64,000 nucleotides of DNA, from NCBI RefSeq assembly GCF_018224955.1, contig NZ_JAGTUU010000010.1:124001-188000 (forward strand), read 5' to 3'. The notes beneath the pieces are model-generated. The model saw only the letters and a list, made by a program, of their open reading frames with translations. It did not search any database and was not told where the DNA came from. Below, piece after piece: positions 57,601 through 64,000 of this stretch (its first letter is position 1; each line of letters opens with the position of its first letter). A program made the translations under genes and the position numbers. This stretch comes from Thetidibacter halocola (GTDB taxonomy: Bacteria; Pseudomonadota; Alphaproteobacteria; Rhodobacterales; Rhodobacteraceae).

Positions 57601-57810
57601 CTCACCCCCCCATGGTTCAAAATTTGAGCATGAATCCAGCCCTGTGACCGAAAAACTGGCAAGAATGGGCAGCAAATTGCAAAGGCAGATGAGCGGGCAC
57701 AGGAACGAACCCTACAAGACACAGTGTAGCACTCTCCTCGCCTTTTCGTGAGAATTGTTTACCCTGCGTAAACTTGATTCTTGGACTCAAGAAAATCCGA
57801 GGCCAGCCCG
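57601..57810 (-). promoter_or_regulatory. Intergenic leader of the giant gene with two adjacent inverted repeats
   Basis: 210 bases between the HlyD-like gene and the giant gene. GTTTAC/GTAAAC with a 5-base gap (57757-57773) and TTCTTG/CAAGAA with a 4-base gap (57778-57793) are perfect 6-bp inverted repeats 4 bases apart. They could be an operator pair or an attenuator controlling the giant gene separately from the export genes. No convincing -35/-10 pair was found. Confidence 0.5.
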
Positions 57811-58608
57811 TCAGCTGCCGCCAATGTCCAGCGTGCAGCGATGGCCCGCGGGCAGGCTGCGTTCGGGGTTGGGCAGTTCCAGCACAACGACGAAAGTCGC
57901 GCTGGCCGCGTCGAAGACCGGGTCGATCGCAACGATCCGCGCCTCGTAGGCGCCTGCGATGGGCTCTGCCGGGCGGACCGTGCCGCTCTGGCCGACATTC
58001 AGCTTTCCGAACAGGGAAACGGGCACGAAGGCCTCGACCCGCAGAGGATCGAGCTGGACGATTTCCACGATGTGATCGTCGGCATCGACGTATTCGCCAG
58101 CGCCCATGACGCGGGCGCGGACGATCCCGTCCACCGGGCTGAGGATCGTCCGCTGGCCCAGCGCGATCTTGGCGCGGGCCAGTTCCTTGAGCGCCAGGTC
58201 GCGGTTCAGTTCGGCCTGAAGCAGCAGGCTCTGCGCCGCGATCAGTTCGGTTTCCACCTGGTCGAGCGTTTCCTGCGTGGCGATGCCGCGATCCTGCAAC
58301 TGCACGATGCGGTCGTGCCGCTTGCGGATCATCTCGACCTGCTGGGCCTGCGCGTCGATCACCGCAGTCGAGTTCGCCCGGATGGCCAGCAGGTCGACGG
58401 TGCTTTCCTCGATCTCGGAGGACAGCCGCGCGATCAGCTGACCCTCCGTCACGACATCGCCGCGTTCGACCAGCACCTCGTCCAGAAGACCGGCCACGGG
58501 GCTGGCCAGTTCGACCGTCTCGAACGGGTCCATGAGGCAATCATAGCCCTGCGCAAAGACAGGCGGGGCGGCCAGCAGTAGGGAAAGGACAAGGGCGGGG
58601 CGCATCAT
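57811..58608 (-). CDS. Secreted HlyD-like periplasmic adaptor
   Basis: 265 residues with a signal peptide (MMRPALVLSLLLAAPPVFA). A barrel-sandwich half (ASPVAGLLDEVLVERGDVVTEGQLIARL, about 34-61) is followed by an alpha-hairpin (about 65-135), the second half (ILSPVDGIVRARVMGAGEYV) and a beta-barrel (VEAFVPVSLFGKLNVGQSG). This is the membrane-fusion-protein fold of HlyD/AcrA. It is shorter than typical HlyD and not anchored by an N-terminal transmembrane helix. The ATG overlaps the SecA-like stop by four bases (ATGA) and has GGAGGTG upstream. It is the last gene before the giant gene. Confidence 0.9.
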   Translation of the reverse strand: MMRPALVLSLLLAAPPVFAQGYDCLMDPFETVELASPVAGLLDEVLVERGDVVTEGQLIARLSSEIEESTVDLLAIRANSTAVIDAQAQQVEMIRKRHDRIVQLQDRGIATQETLDQVETELIAAQSLLLQAELNRDLALKELARAKIALGQRTILSPVDGIVRARVMGAGEYVDADDHIVEIVQLDPLRVEAFVPVSLFGKLNVGQSGTVRPAEPIAGAYEARIVAIDPVFDAASATFVVVLELPNPERSLPAGHRCTLDIGGS

Positions 58609-60590
58609 TCGACACCTCCGGTAAAGGACAAAAGCTTGTTCAGGCGGCGGTCCTGGCGGACCAGGTCGCGGCGGGCGCGGGCATGGCTGCGCTCGGCCCG
58701 GCGCTGGGCACGATCGAACAGCCGCAAGCGCGGCCCGAGCCCCAGCAGGGGAAGCCGCGCAAGCGCCTTGAGCACGGGCGCATCCAGCACCTTGAGCAGG
58801 TGATCGTCCAGCGACAGCAGCACCGAGACGCTGCCCGGCTCGCCCCGCCGCCCGGCGCGGCCCGCCAGCTGGCGGTCGATCCGGCCGGCGTCGTGCCGTT
58901 CGGTCAGGATGACATGCAGGCCGCCCGCCGCCACGACCTCGGGGGCAAGGGCGATGTCGACGCCACGCCCCGCCATGTTCGTCGCCACCGTGATGCGGCG
59001 GGGCTGGCCGGCCTCGGCGATGACCTCGGCGGCCTCGAAATCGTTCTCGGCGTTCAGCACCCGATGCTCCAGCCCGGCCCGCGTCAGCGCCTCGGACACG
59101 GTCAGCGAGGCGGCGACCGAGCGCGTGCCGATCAGCACGGCGCGACCGCGGGCGATCTCGGCCGCGGCGGTATCGGCCACCGCCTGCCAGCGGGCATCGG
59201 CCCGCACAAAGACACGCGGGCGCCGGAACCGCAGGCGCGAGCGTTTGCGCGGCGGGATGCGTTCGGTCACGAGGCAATAGACGGCCCGCAATTCGCCCGC
59301 CACTTCGCGTGCCGTGCCCGTCATTCCGGACAGGTGCACGTAACGGCGATAGAGCCGCTGGTAGGTCATCCGCGCCACGGCGAGGTTCTGGCCGGTGACG
59401 GCGACGCCCTCGCGCGCCTCGACCAGCTGGTGCAGACCGTCCGACCAGGACCGGTCCGGTTGCAGGTGGCCGGTGTACTCGTCGACGATCTGAACCTTGC
59501 CCTCGCGCACCAGGTATTGGTCGCCCCTGCGGAAGATGTGCAGCACGCTCAGCGCCTGAGTCACCACCTCTTCGCGGCGGATGGCGCTTTGCCAGATGCC
59601 GTCGTCGCCGACGACCAGGGTGCCGATGCGCCTGCGCCCCGCCTCGGTCAGGGTGACGCGCCGCTCGTCGCTGATGACCTTGTAATCGCGCCCCTTTTCC
59701 AACCGCCCCGCCAAGTCGAGCGCGCGACCGGCCCATGCGGCCTCTTCCTCGGGGTCGGTCATGCGCGAGATGATGAGCGGGGTGCGCGCCTCGTCCACCA
59801 GAACGCTGTCGGCCTCGTCGACGATGGCGAAATGCAGCCCCCGCATCACCGGTTCCGACGTGGCGCCAGGATCGCTGGCAATACGGCGCAGGCGCTGACG
59901 CACGCCGCGCGGGCCCTCGCCGCCAAAGCCGATCCGGTCGCGCAGGTAGTCGAAGGCCATCTCGGAATTCGAGCCATAGACGATGTCGGCGCGATAGGCC
60001 TCGCGCCGGTCGTCCGGCTTCATGTCGGGCAGGATCACGCCCGTGCGCAGGCCAAGCCGGCGATAGACCGGTTCCAGCGTGGCCGCGTCGCGCTCGGCCA
60101 GGTAGGTGTTGACGGTGATCACATGCACCGGCACCCCGGCCATCGCGGCAGTCGCGGCGGCAAGGCCCGCGGTGATCGTCTTGCCCTCGCCGGTGTCCAT
60201 CTCGATCAGGCGGCCGCGCAGCATGGCCAGCGCGCCGCGCACCTGCACCCGATACTGCCGCATTCCCAACTCGCGAAAGCTGGCCTCGCGGGCCAGCGCC
60301 ACGCCGGGAACAAAGCTGCGGCGGCAAAGCCCCGCGCGGCGCACCTGCTGGCGCAGCCGCAACGCCTCGGCGTCGAAGGCGGCGTCATCCAGCAAGGCCA
60401 GCCGGCGCGACGCCCGTTCGATCCGCCACAGCAACGCGCGGTCCCCCAGTGGCCCGGCCAGACGCGCCGCGCCGTTGGCCAGCGCGCCAAGCACGGCGGC
60501 CCCGGTTTCGTCCAGCCAGCCCGGGTCGTGGTCCGCCCGCTCGGGATAGAAGCGGACGGACGGGGCCGGAAAGTCGGGGGCCGCGGTCAC
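58605..60590 (-). CDS. Short SecA-like preprotein translocase ATPase
   Basis: 661 residues against about 900 for housekeeping SecA. Intact motor motifs: Walker A MDTGEGKT (131-138), VNTYLAERDA, YGSNSEMAFDYLRDR, Walker B IVDEADSVLVDEARTPLIIS (256-275), IVDEYTGHLQPDRSWSDGLHQ, GMTGTA, TNMAGRGVDI and GRAGRRGEPGS. The preprotein cross-linking region lies between about 280 and 390. After the last helicase motif only about 70 residues remain, covering the start of the long scaffold helix. The two-helix finger, helical wing and the C-terminal zinc/SecB-binding tail are missing. It starts with a GTG 11 bases after sapC (GAGGGGCG upstream). It is predicted to drive export of the giant protein; whether it works with SecYEG is unknown. 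Confidence 0.88.
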   Translation of the reverse strand: MTAAPDFPAPSVRFYPERADHDPGWLDETGAAVLGALANGAARLAGPLGDRALLWRIERASRRLALLDDAAFDAEALRLRQQVRRAGLCRRSFVPGVALAREASFRELGMRQYRVQVRGALAMLRGRLIEMDTGEGKTITAGLAAATAAMAGVPVHVITVNTYLAERDAATLEPVYRRLGLRTGVILPDMKPDDRREAYRADIVYGSNSEMAFDYLRDRIGFGGEGPRGVRQRLRRIASDPGATSEPVMRGLHFAIVDEADSVLVDEARTPLIISRMTDPEEEAAWAGRALDLAGRLEKGRDYKVISDERRVTLTEAGRRRIGTLVVGDDGIWQSAIRREEVVTQALSVLHIFRRGDQYLVREGKVQIVDEYTGHLQPDRSWSDGLHQLVEAREGVAVTGQNLAVARMTYQRLYRRYVHLSGMTGTAREVAGELRAVYCLVTERIPPRKRSRLRFRRPRVFVRADARWQAVADTAAAEIARGRAVLIGTRSVAASLTVSEALTRAGLEHRVLNAENDFEAAEVIAEAGQPRRITVATNMAGRGVDIALAPEVVAAGGLHVILTERHDAGRIDRQLAGRAGRRGEPGSVSVLLSLDDHLLKVLDAPVLKALARLPLLGLGPRLRLFDRAQRRAERSHARARRDLVRQDRRLNKLLSFTGGVE

Positions 60591-60601
60591 GCGCCCGCCC
60601 C

Positions 60602-61381
60602 TCAGGCGTCTTCAGTGGCGGGTTGCGGCGGCGATTCGGGCGCGGTGCCGCCGTCCAGGTCGCCGCCGAAGGTGTTCAGCATGGTCTGGAAATGCCGCAT
60701 CGAGAAGAGATGCAGGAAGGTGCATTCCAGCTCATCCGTGTCGAACATCTGCCGCAGCTCTGCGTCAGGGATCGCCTTGAGCGCGTCCCGGTCCACCGCC
60801 ATGAAGCCCGATAGCGACCGCTGTGCGCCGCCCGGCAGGCTGAACTGCGCCTGCATCGGCTTGAGCAGGTCGAGCTTCTTCAGCCGGTCGCAATAGGCCT
60901 CGGTGCGGCGGAACTGGCCCTGGTATTCCTGCAGGAAGCGCAGGATGTTCTGCAGGTAGACGGTGCGGTTGCCGTCGGCGTCGAACAGCCGCTCGCCGCG
61001 TCCGTCGCGGTTGCAGCCGGCATAGCTTTCGTCGATGTTCAGGATGAAGTTCTTGCCCTCCCGGTCGGTCGAAAAGACGAAGGGATAGCGCCGCACGAAG
61101 GCCGGCACATAGGCACCCGCGCGCCACTTGCCGTCCTCGGCCACGAACAGGTTCTGGTTCTCGGTGACGCCCAGGATCACGGCGGGCATGACCCGGTCCT
61201 TTGTCCCGGCAAAGACGATCGGGTAATGACCGGCGGCGGCGGCGAACTCGATCGCGGTCAGTGGCACCGAGTTGACCTTGCGGGCAAAACCGAAGGTGCC
61301 GTCGCCCCGAACCGAGAGGGTGCCATGCGCCTTGGCCGTCACCGGCTGGGCGTTCTCGTAGATCAGCAGTTGCGTCGCCAT
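60602..61381 (-). CDS. SapC-family protein
   Basis: 259 residues. The opening LLIYENAQPVTAKAHG, the block FARKVNSVPLTAIEFAAAAGHYPIVFAG, the YPFVFSTDREGKNFILNIDESY segment and the late FMAVDRDALKAIPDAEL identify the SapC family, named after a gene in the Campylobacter fetus S-layer locus. There is no signal peptide or membrane helix, so it is cytoplasmic. The molecular role is unknown. I chose the ATG at 61381 because GGAAGGA lies 10 bases upstream. The C-terminus is acidic and Pro-rich. Its place between the M50 fusion and the SecA-like gene suggests a chaperone or targeting factor for the giant substrate (inference). Confidence 0.88.
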   Translation of the reverse strand: MATQLLIYENAQPVTAKAHGTLSVRGDGTFGFARKVNSVPLTAIEFAAAAGHYPIVFAGTKDRVMPAVILGVTENQNLFVAEDGKWRAGAYVPAFVRRYPFVFSTDREGKNFILNIDESYAGCNRDGRGERLFDADGNRTVYLQNILRFLQEYQGQFRRTEAYCDRLKKLDLLKPMQAQFSLPGGAQRSLSGFMAVDRDALKAIPDAELRQMFDTDELECTFLHLFSMRHFQTMLNTFGGDLDGGTAPESPPQPATEDA

Positions 61382-61424
61382 CGTGGTCTTCCTTCCCTTT
61401 GTGGTTGCCATTTCCGGTTTCCGG

Positions 61425-63593
61425 TCAGGCAGAATTATCCTTGGATACGAAGTACTTGAGGAACACGCGGGTGCCCGCTCGCCAGATACGTCCGGCCAGC
61501 GGAGCGGGGTCGTGGGCAAAGCGCACATGCACCCGCGCGCCATAGACCGGAACCGCGACACCGTCCTGCAACCTCAGGTCAAGCTGATAGACCGGGTCGA
61601 AGCTTTGCAGCCGCTCCATCGGTTGCGACGGGTCCAGCACCTGCTCGCCACCGCCCTGCGTGGCCAGCGCCAGCGAGGGCAGCGTCCGGCTGAGTCCCGG
61701 CGCCGCCCGGACCAGTTGCGCGGGATGCACCGTGTCCGCATCATAGGCAAAACGGATTTCGGTCGTGCGGGTCTCGTTGCGGACAAGGCTCGACTGATCC
61801 TCGGAGACGACGACGCGGATCGTGGGATCGGAGAAATCCTCGACCACGGCCAGCATGTCGCCACGCCGGGCAAAGCTGTCGCGCAGGTCCTGGCCCTTGG
61901 GCAGGATCACCCGGCCCGAGGTCGCCGCCAGCAGGGTCTGCCCGGCGATGCGGTCTTCGGTCAGGGCGAGGTCGCCCTTCGCCGCGGCCAGTTCCTCTTC
62001 GAGGATGCGCAGGGCGATCTGGTCGAAGGGCGTCTCGGCGGCCATGCGCCGCTGGATCTCGGCGATGCGGGCAGCCAGCACCACGCGCCGCGCCTCGGTC
62101 AGCGGATCCTCGATCCGCAGCAGGGCCGCGCCAGCCTGAACCTCTGACCCGGTCTCGACGAAGACCTCGCTGACCTTGCCTTCCCAGGTGGCGTTGGCAA
62201 AGGCCTCGGGGCGCGGGATGACGATGCCCTCGGCCATGGTGTTGTGCGGCACCGGCACGAACAGCAGCACGGCCAGGACCGCCGCGACCAACCCGCCCGT
62301 CACCGCAAAGGCGCGGCCCCGGTGACGACGCAGCACCGGCGCGGTGAACAGCCACCAGACGCCCTTGAGCAGCGGCAGGATCAGCATCAGGAACAGCGCC
62401 CAGACCGCCAGCACCACGCCGATCACGAAGAACCGCGTCGCCACCAACCCCAGGATCGCCAGCATGATGAACAGCCGGTAGACATAGGCCGCGACTGCGT
62501 ATGTCACGAACCAGAAGGGTTCGTGCGGGGCGGTCACGGGATTCTCGACCCAGTCCATGCCAAAGGCGCGGCGCTGCACCAGGTAGCCAAGATAGCGGTT
62601 GGCCCGCTGGCCCAGGTTCGGGATTTCCAGCAGGTCGCACAGCACGTAATAGCCATCGAAACGCAACAGCGGGTTGCCGTTGAACAGCAGCGTCGAGACG
62701 CCGCCGATCAGCATGACGTTGAAGGCGAAGGCGCGGACGATCCCTTCTTCGGCGCCGACCCAGACGATCATCGCGATGGCGGCGAGAAAGACCTCGGTCA
62801 GGATGCCGGCCGCACCGACCAGCGCCCGCCGCCACTTGTCCGGAAAGGCGATGCTGTCGGAGGCGTCGACATAAGGAACGGGCATGAAGACCAGGAACAT
62901 GACGCCGATCTCGTGCACCGCGCCGCCCCAACGCTTGATGAAATAGGCGTGGCCCAGTTCGTGAAACGCCTTGATGACCGGATAGGCGACCAGCAGCAGC
63001 ATCAGGTTGTCCCGCGTCAGCGTCCGGTCCAGCAAGTTTTCCGTCAGCGGGCCCCAGTGCGACACGGCAAGAAATCCGCCATAGGCCACGACCAGGACGA
63101 ACATCAGAACGCCGAACCACGACAGCAAGGGCCGCACCAGCGGCATCGTCGCCGCCAGGAAATCGTCCGGGTCGAACAGTGGCAGGCGCAGCGCCAGCGG
63201 ATTCAGCACGCTGCGGACCAGGGTCTGGCGCGCCCGCTGGCGGCCACGGTCCGAGATTTCCACGATGTCTGACGGCACGTCGCCGGCCAGCACGTCGGCG
63301 GAATAGAGCTGCCCCACGAGGCGCACGAGTTCGTCCTGCGTGACGGCGTCGATCTCCATCGAGGCGACGGCCTCGGTCCAGATCTGTTCCATCGTGCGGT
63401 GGCCGTCCATCATCGCGATCAGCCGGTAGGTTTCCGGCGTGAAGCGGTGGAACCGCCCGGAGGCGCGGTCCTGGAGCACGAACCAGACCTTGCCACGGTA
63501 AAGATGGCGGTGGATTCGCACATGGGCGCGCAGGCGCGGCCGCATTTCCGAGACGCGATACCAGGACGCGCTGCTCCAGCTGCGGGTCTTCAT
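61425..63593 (-). CDS. PqqD-like / M50 peptidase / HlyD-like membrane fusion protein
   Basis: 722 residues. A PqqD-like winged-helix region (about 30-105, KVWFVLQDRASGRFHRFTPE, then TQDELVRLVGQLYSADVL) precedes a multi-span membrane domain. That domain carries HELGH (211-215) and the second M50 element NPLLRFDGYYVLCDLLEIPN (307-326, D313). Further helices run to about residue 430, followed by a soluble barrel-sandwich/adaptor domain (VSEVFVETGSEVQAGAALLRIEDP) with an alpha-hairpin. M50 enzymes cut within membranes. In this fusion class the protease may be structural. The ATG overlaps the upstream gene's stop (ATGA), so it is translationally coupled. Confidence 0.88.
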   Translation of the reverse strand: MKTRSWSSASWYRVSEMRPRLRAHVRIHRHLYRGKVWFVLQDRASGRFHRFTPETYRLIAMMDGHRTMEQIWTEAVASMEIDAVTQDELVRLVGQLYSADVLAGDVPSDIVEISDRGRQRARQTLVRSVLNPLALRLPLFDPDDFLAATMPLVRPLLSWFGVLMFVLVVAYGGFLAVSHWGPLTENLLDRTLTRDNLMLLLVAYPVIKAFHELGHAYFIKRWGGAVHEIGVMFLVFMPVPYVDASDSIAFPDKWRRALVGAAGILTEVFLAAIAMIVWVGAEEGIVRAFAFNVMLIGGVSTLLFNGNPLLRFDGYYVLCDLLEIPNLGQRANRYLGYLVQRRAFGMDWVENPVTAPHEPFWFVTYAVAAYVYRLFIMLAILGLVATRFFVIGVVLAVWALFLMLILPLLKGVWWLFTAPVLRRHRGRAFAVTGGLVAAVLAVLLFVPVPHNTMAEGIVIPRPEAFANATWEGKVSEVFVETGSEVQAGAALLRIEDPLTEARRVVLAARIAEIQRRMAAETPFDQIALRILEEELAAAKGDLALTEDRIAGQTLLAATSGRVILPKGQDLRDSFARRGDMLAVVEDFSDPTIRVVVSEDQSSLVRNETRTTEIRFAYDADTVHPAQLVRAAPGLSRTLPSLALATQGGGEQVLDPSQPMERLQSFDPVYQLDLRLQDGVAVPVYGARVHVRFAHDPAPLAGRIWRAGTRVFLKYFVSKDNSA

Positions 63594-64000
63594 GGCTGCC
63601 ATCGCCAAGCGGTCAGGCGCAGCCAGTCGACCATGTCGTGGAACACGACCCAGGCCATCCGCCGTTCGCCGATCTCGGTACGCGAGACGCCCTCCATGCC
63701 GGGCCGGGCGCGGCCGGTCTTGCCTGTCAGCGCGGCCTCGACCAGGAAGAAGTTGCGCCCCTCGGCCTGCCGTGCCAGCGGCGTGATCCGGGTCACGCGG
63801 TAGGTATAGGGCGTCTCGGGAAAGGCCGACAGGCGCAGCGACCCCTCCTGTCCGGGGGTGATCTCGGCGATGTCGCGTTCGTCGATCTCGAGCATGACGC
63901 GGAAGCCGTCAAGCGGCGCGATGCGGAACAGGGTCTGCCCGCGCTCCAGCGCGCCGCCGACCTGCTGGCTGAGATCGCCCTCGACCACGTAGCCGGAGAA
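63590..64000 (-). CDS. HlyD-like adaptor, C-terminal part (5' end beyond the window)
   Basis: The last 136 codons of a membrane-fusion-like protein. FSGYVVEGDLSQQVGGALERGQTLFRIAPL is a second barrel-sandwich half and VMLEIDERDIAEITPGQEGSLRLSAFPE begins the beta-barrel; a membrane-proximal part follows (RPGMEGVSRTEIGERRMAWV). It ends in a WLRLTAWRW tail. The start lies beyond the right edge, where further export genes such as an outer-membrane channel may sit. Confidence 0.85.
   Translation of the reverse strand, partial: FSGYVVEGDLSQQVGGALERGQTLFRIAPLDGFRVMLEIDERDIAEITPGQEGSLRLSAFPETPYTYRVTRITPLARQAEGRNFFLVEAALTGKTGRARPGMEGVSRTEIGERRMAWVVFHDMVDWLRLTAWRWQP

Noticed and set aside
18988-57600. 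CRISPR array or tandem DNA repeats explaining the repetitive region
   Set aside because: The repeats are protein-level, imperfect and 180-1,700 bases long within an open frame, with no short identical repeats and unique spacers.
57601-57675. An upstream in-frame ATG giving the giant protein 25 more residues (start at 57675)
   Set aside because: It has no Shine-Dalgarno sequence, and the added residues do not form a signal peptide with a cleavage site. The ATG at 57600 has a purine-rich GGGGGGTGAG just before it.
57600-64000. The locus as an ordinary type I secretion system
   Set aside because: HlyD-like adaptors are present, but there is no ABC transporter in the window. The ATPase is clearly SecA-like and the giant protein lacks a C-terminal type I signal. 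An ABC gene outside the window cannot be excluded.

Overview
The window is a GC-rich alphaproteobacterial chromosome segment, most likely from a marine-type Rhodobacteraceae (Roseobacter-group) strain. Pointers are an alphaproteobacterial RpoH, a tRNA-His with the alphaproteobacterial A73 / G1:U72 acceptor and no G-1, a UreC with an insertion of about 19 residues, and the rluD / small DUF gene neighbourhood. The genus cannot be named from the sequence alone.

Positions 1-18.9 kb hold ordinary, densely packed chromosomal genes. On the minus strand is a urease operon (ureD, ureA, a small membrane peptide, ureB, a 93-residue protein, a GNAT acetyltransferase, then ureC running off the left edge). 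Next come trmO, purD, a lipoprotein, 5-formyltetrahydrofolate cyclo-ligase overlapping mgtE, guanine deaminase, a CAP-domain protein, a predicted 8-oxoguanine deaminase, hisN, a small XRE regulator, a quinone-oxidoreductase-like protein, a Gfo/Idh/MocA oxidoreductase, rpoH with a strong terminator, rluD, three small genes and tRNA-His. The two purine deaminases and urease suggest nitrogen salvage from purines and urea, although purine breakdown to urea also needs genes not seen here.

Positions 18,988-57,600 are one uninterrupted minus-strand gene for a protein of about 12,870 residues. It has an Arg-rich leader and a LEPR-XLL motif at the N-terminus and no visible signal peptide. Then follow several families of beta-rich repeats: super-repeats of 410/570 residues, a 60-68-residue solenoid-like repeat, and a 117-130-residue repeat. 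Further on are Calx-beta-like modules, an EF-hand/dockerin-like loop, scattered RTX nonapeptides, two lectin/LamG-like domains and a metzincin zinc motif (HEIGHLLGLEH) near the C-terminus.

Positions 57.8-64 kb, on the same strand and upstream of the giant gene, hold a tightly overlapping operon. In transcription order it encodes a HlyD-like adaptor (cut by the right edge), a PqqD-like/M50-protease/HlyD membrane fusion, a SapC-family protein, a short SecA-like ATPase lacking most of the helical scaffold and wing, and a secreted HlyD-like adaptor. No ABC exporter or TolC gene is visible. The simplest reading is a dedicated export and processing apparatus for the giant surface protein that uses a SecA-type motor instead of an ABC transporter. 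This is inference from gene order, and it is the most interesting system in the window.
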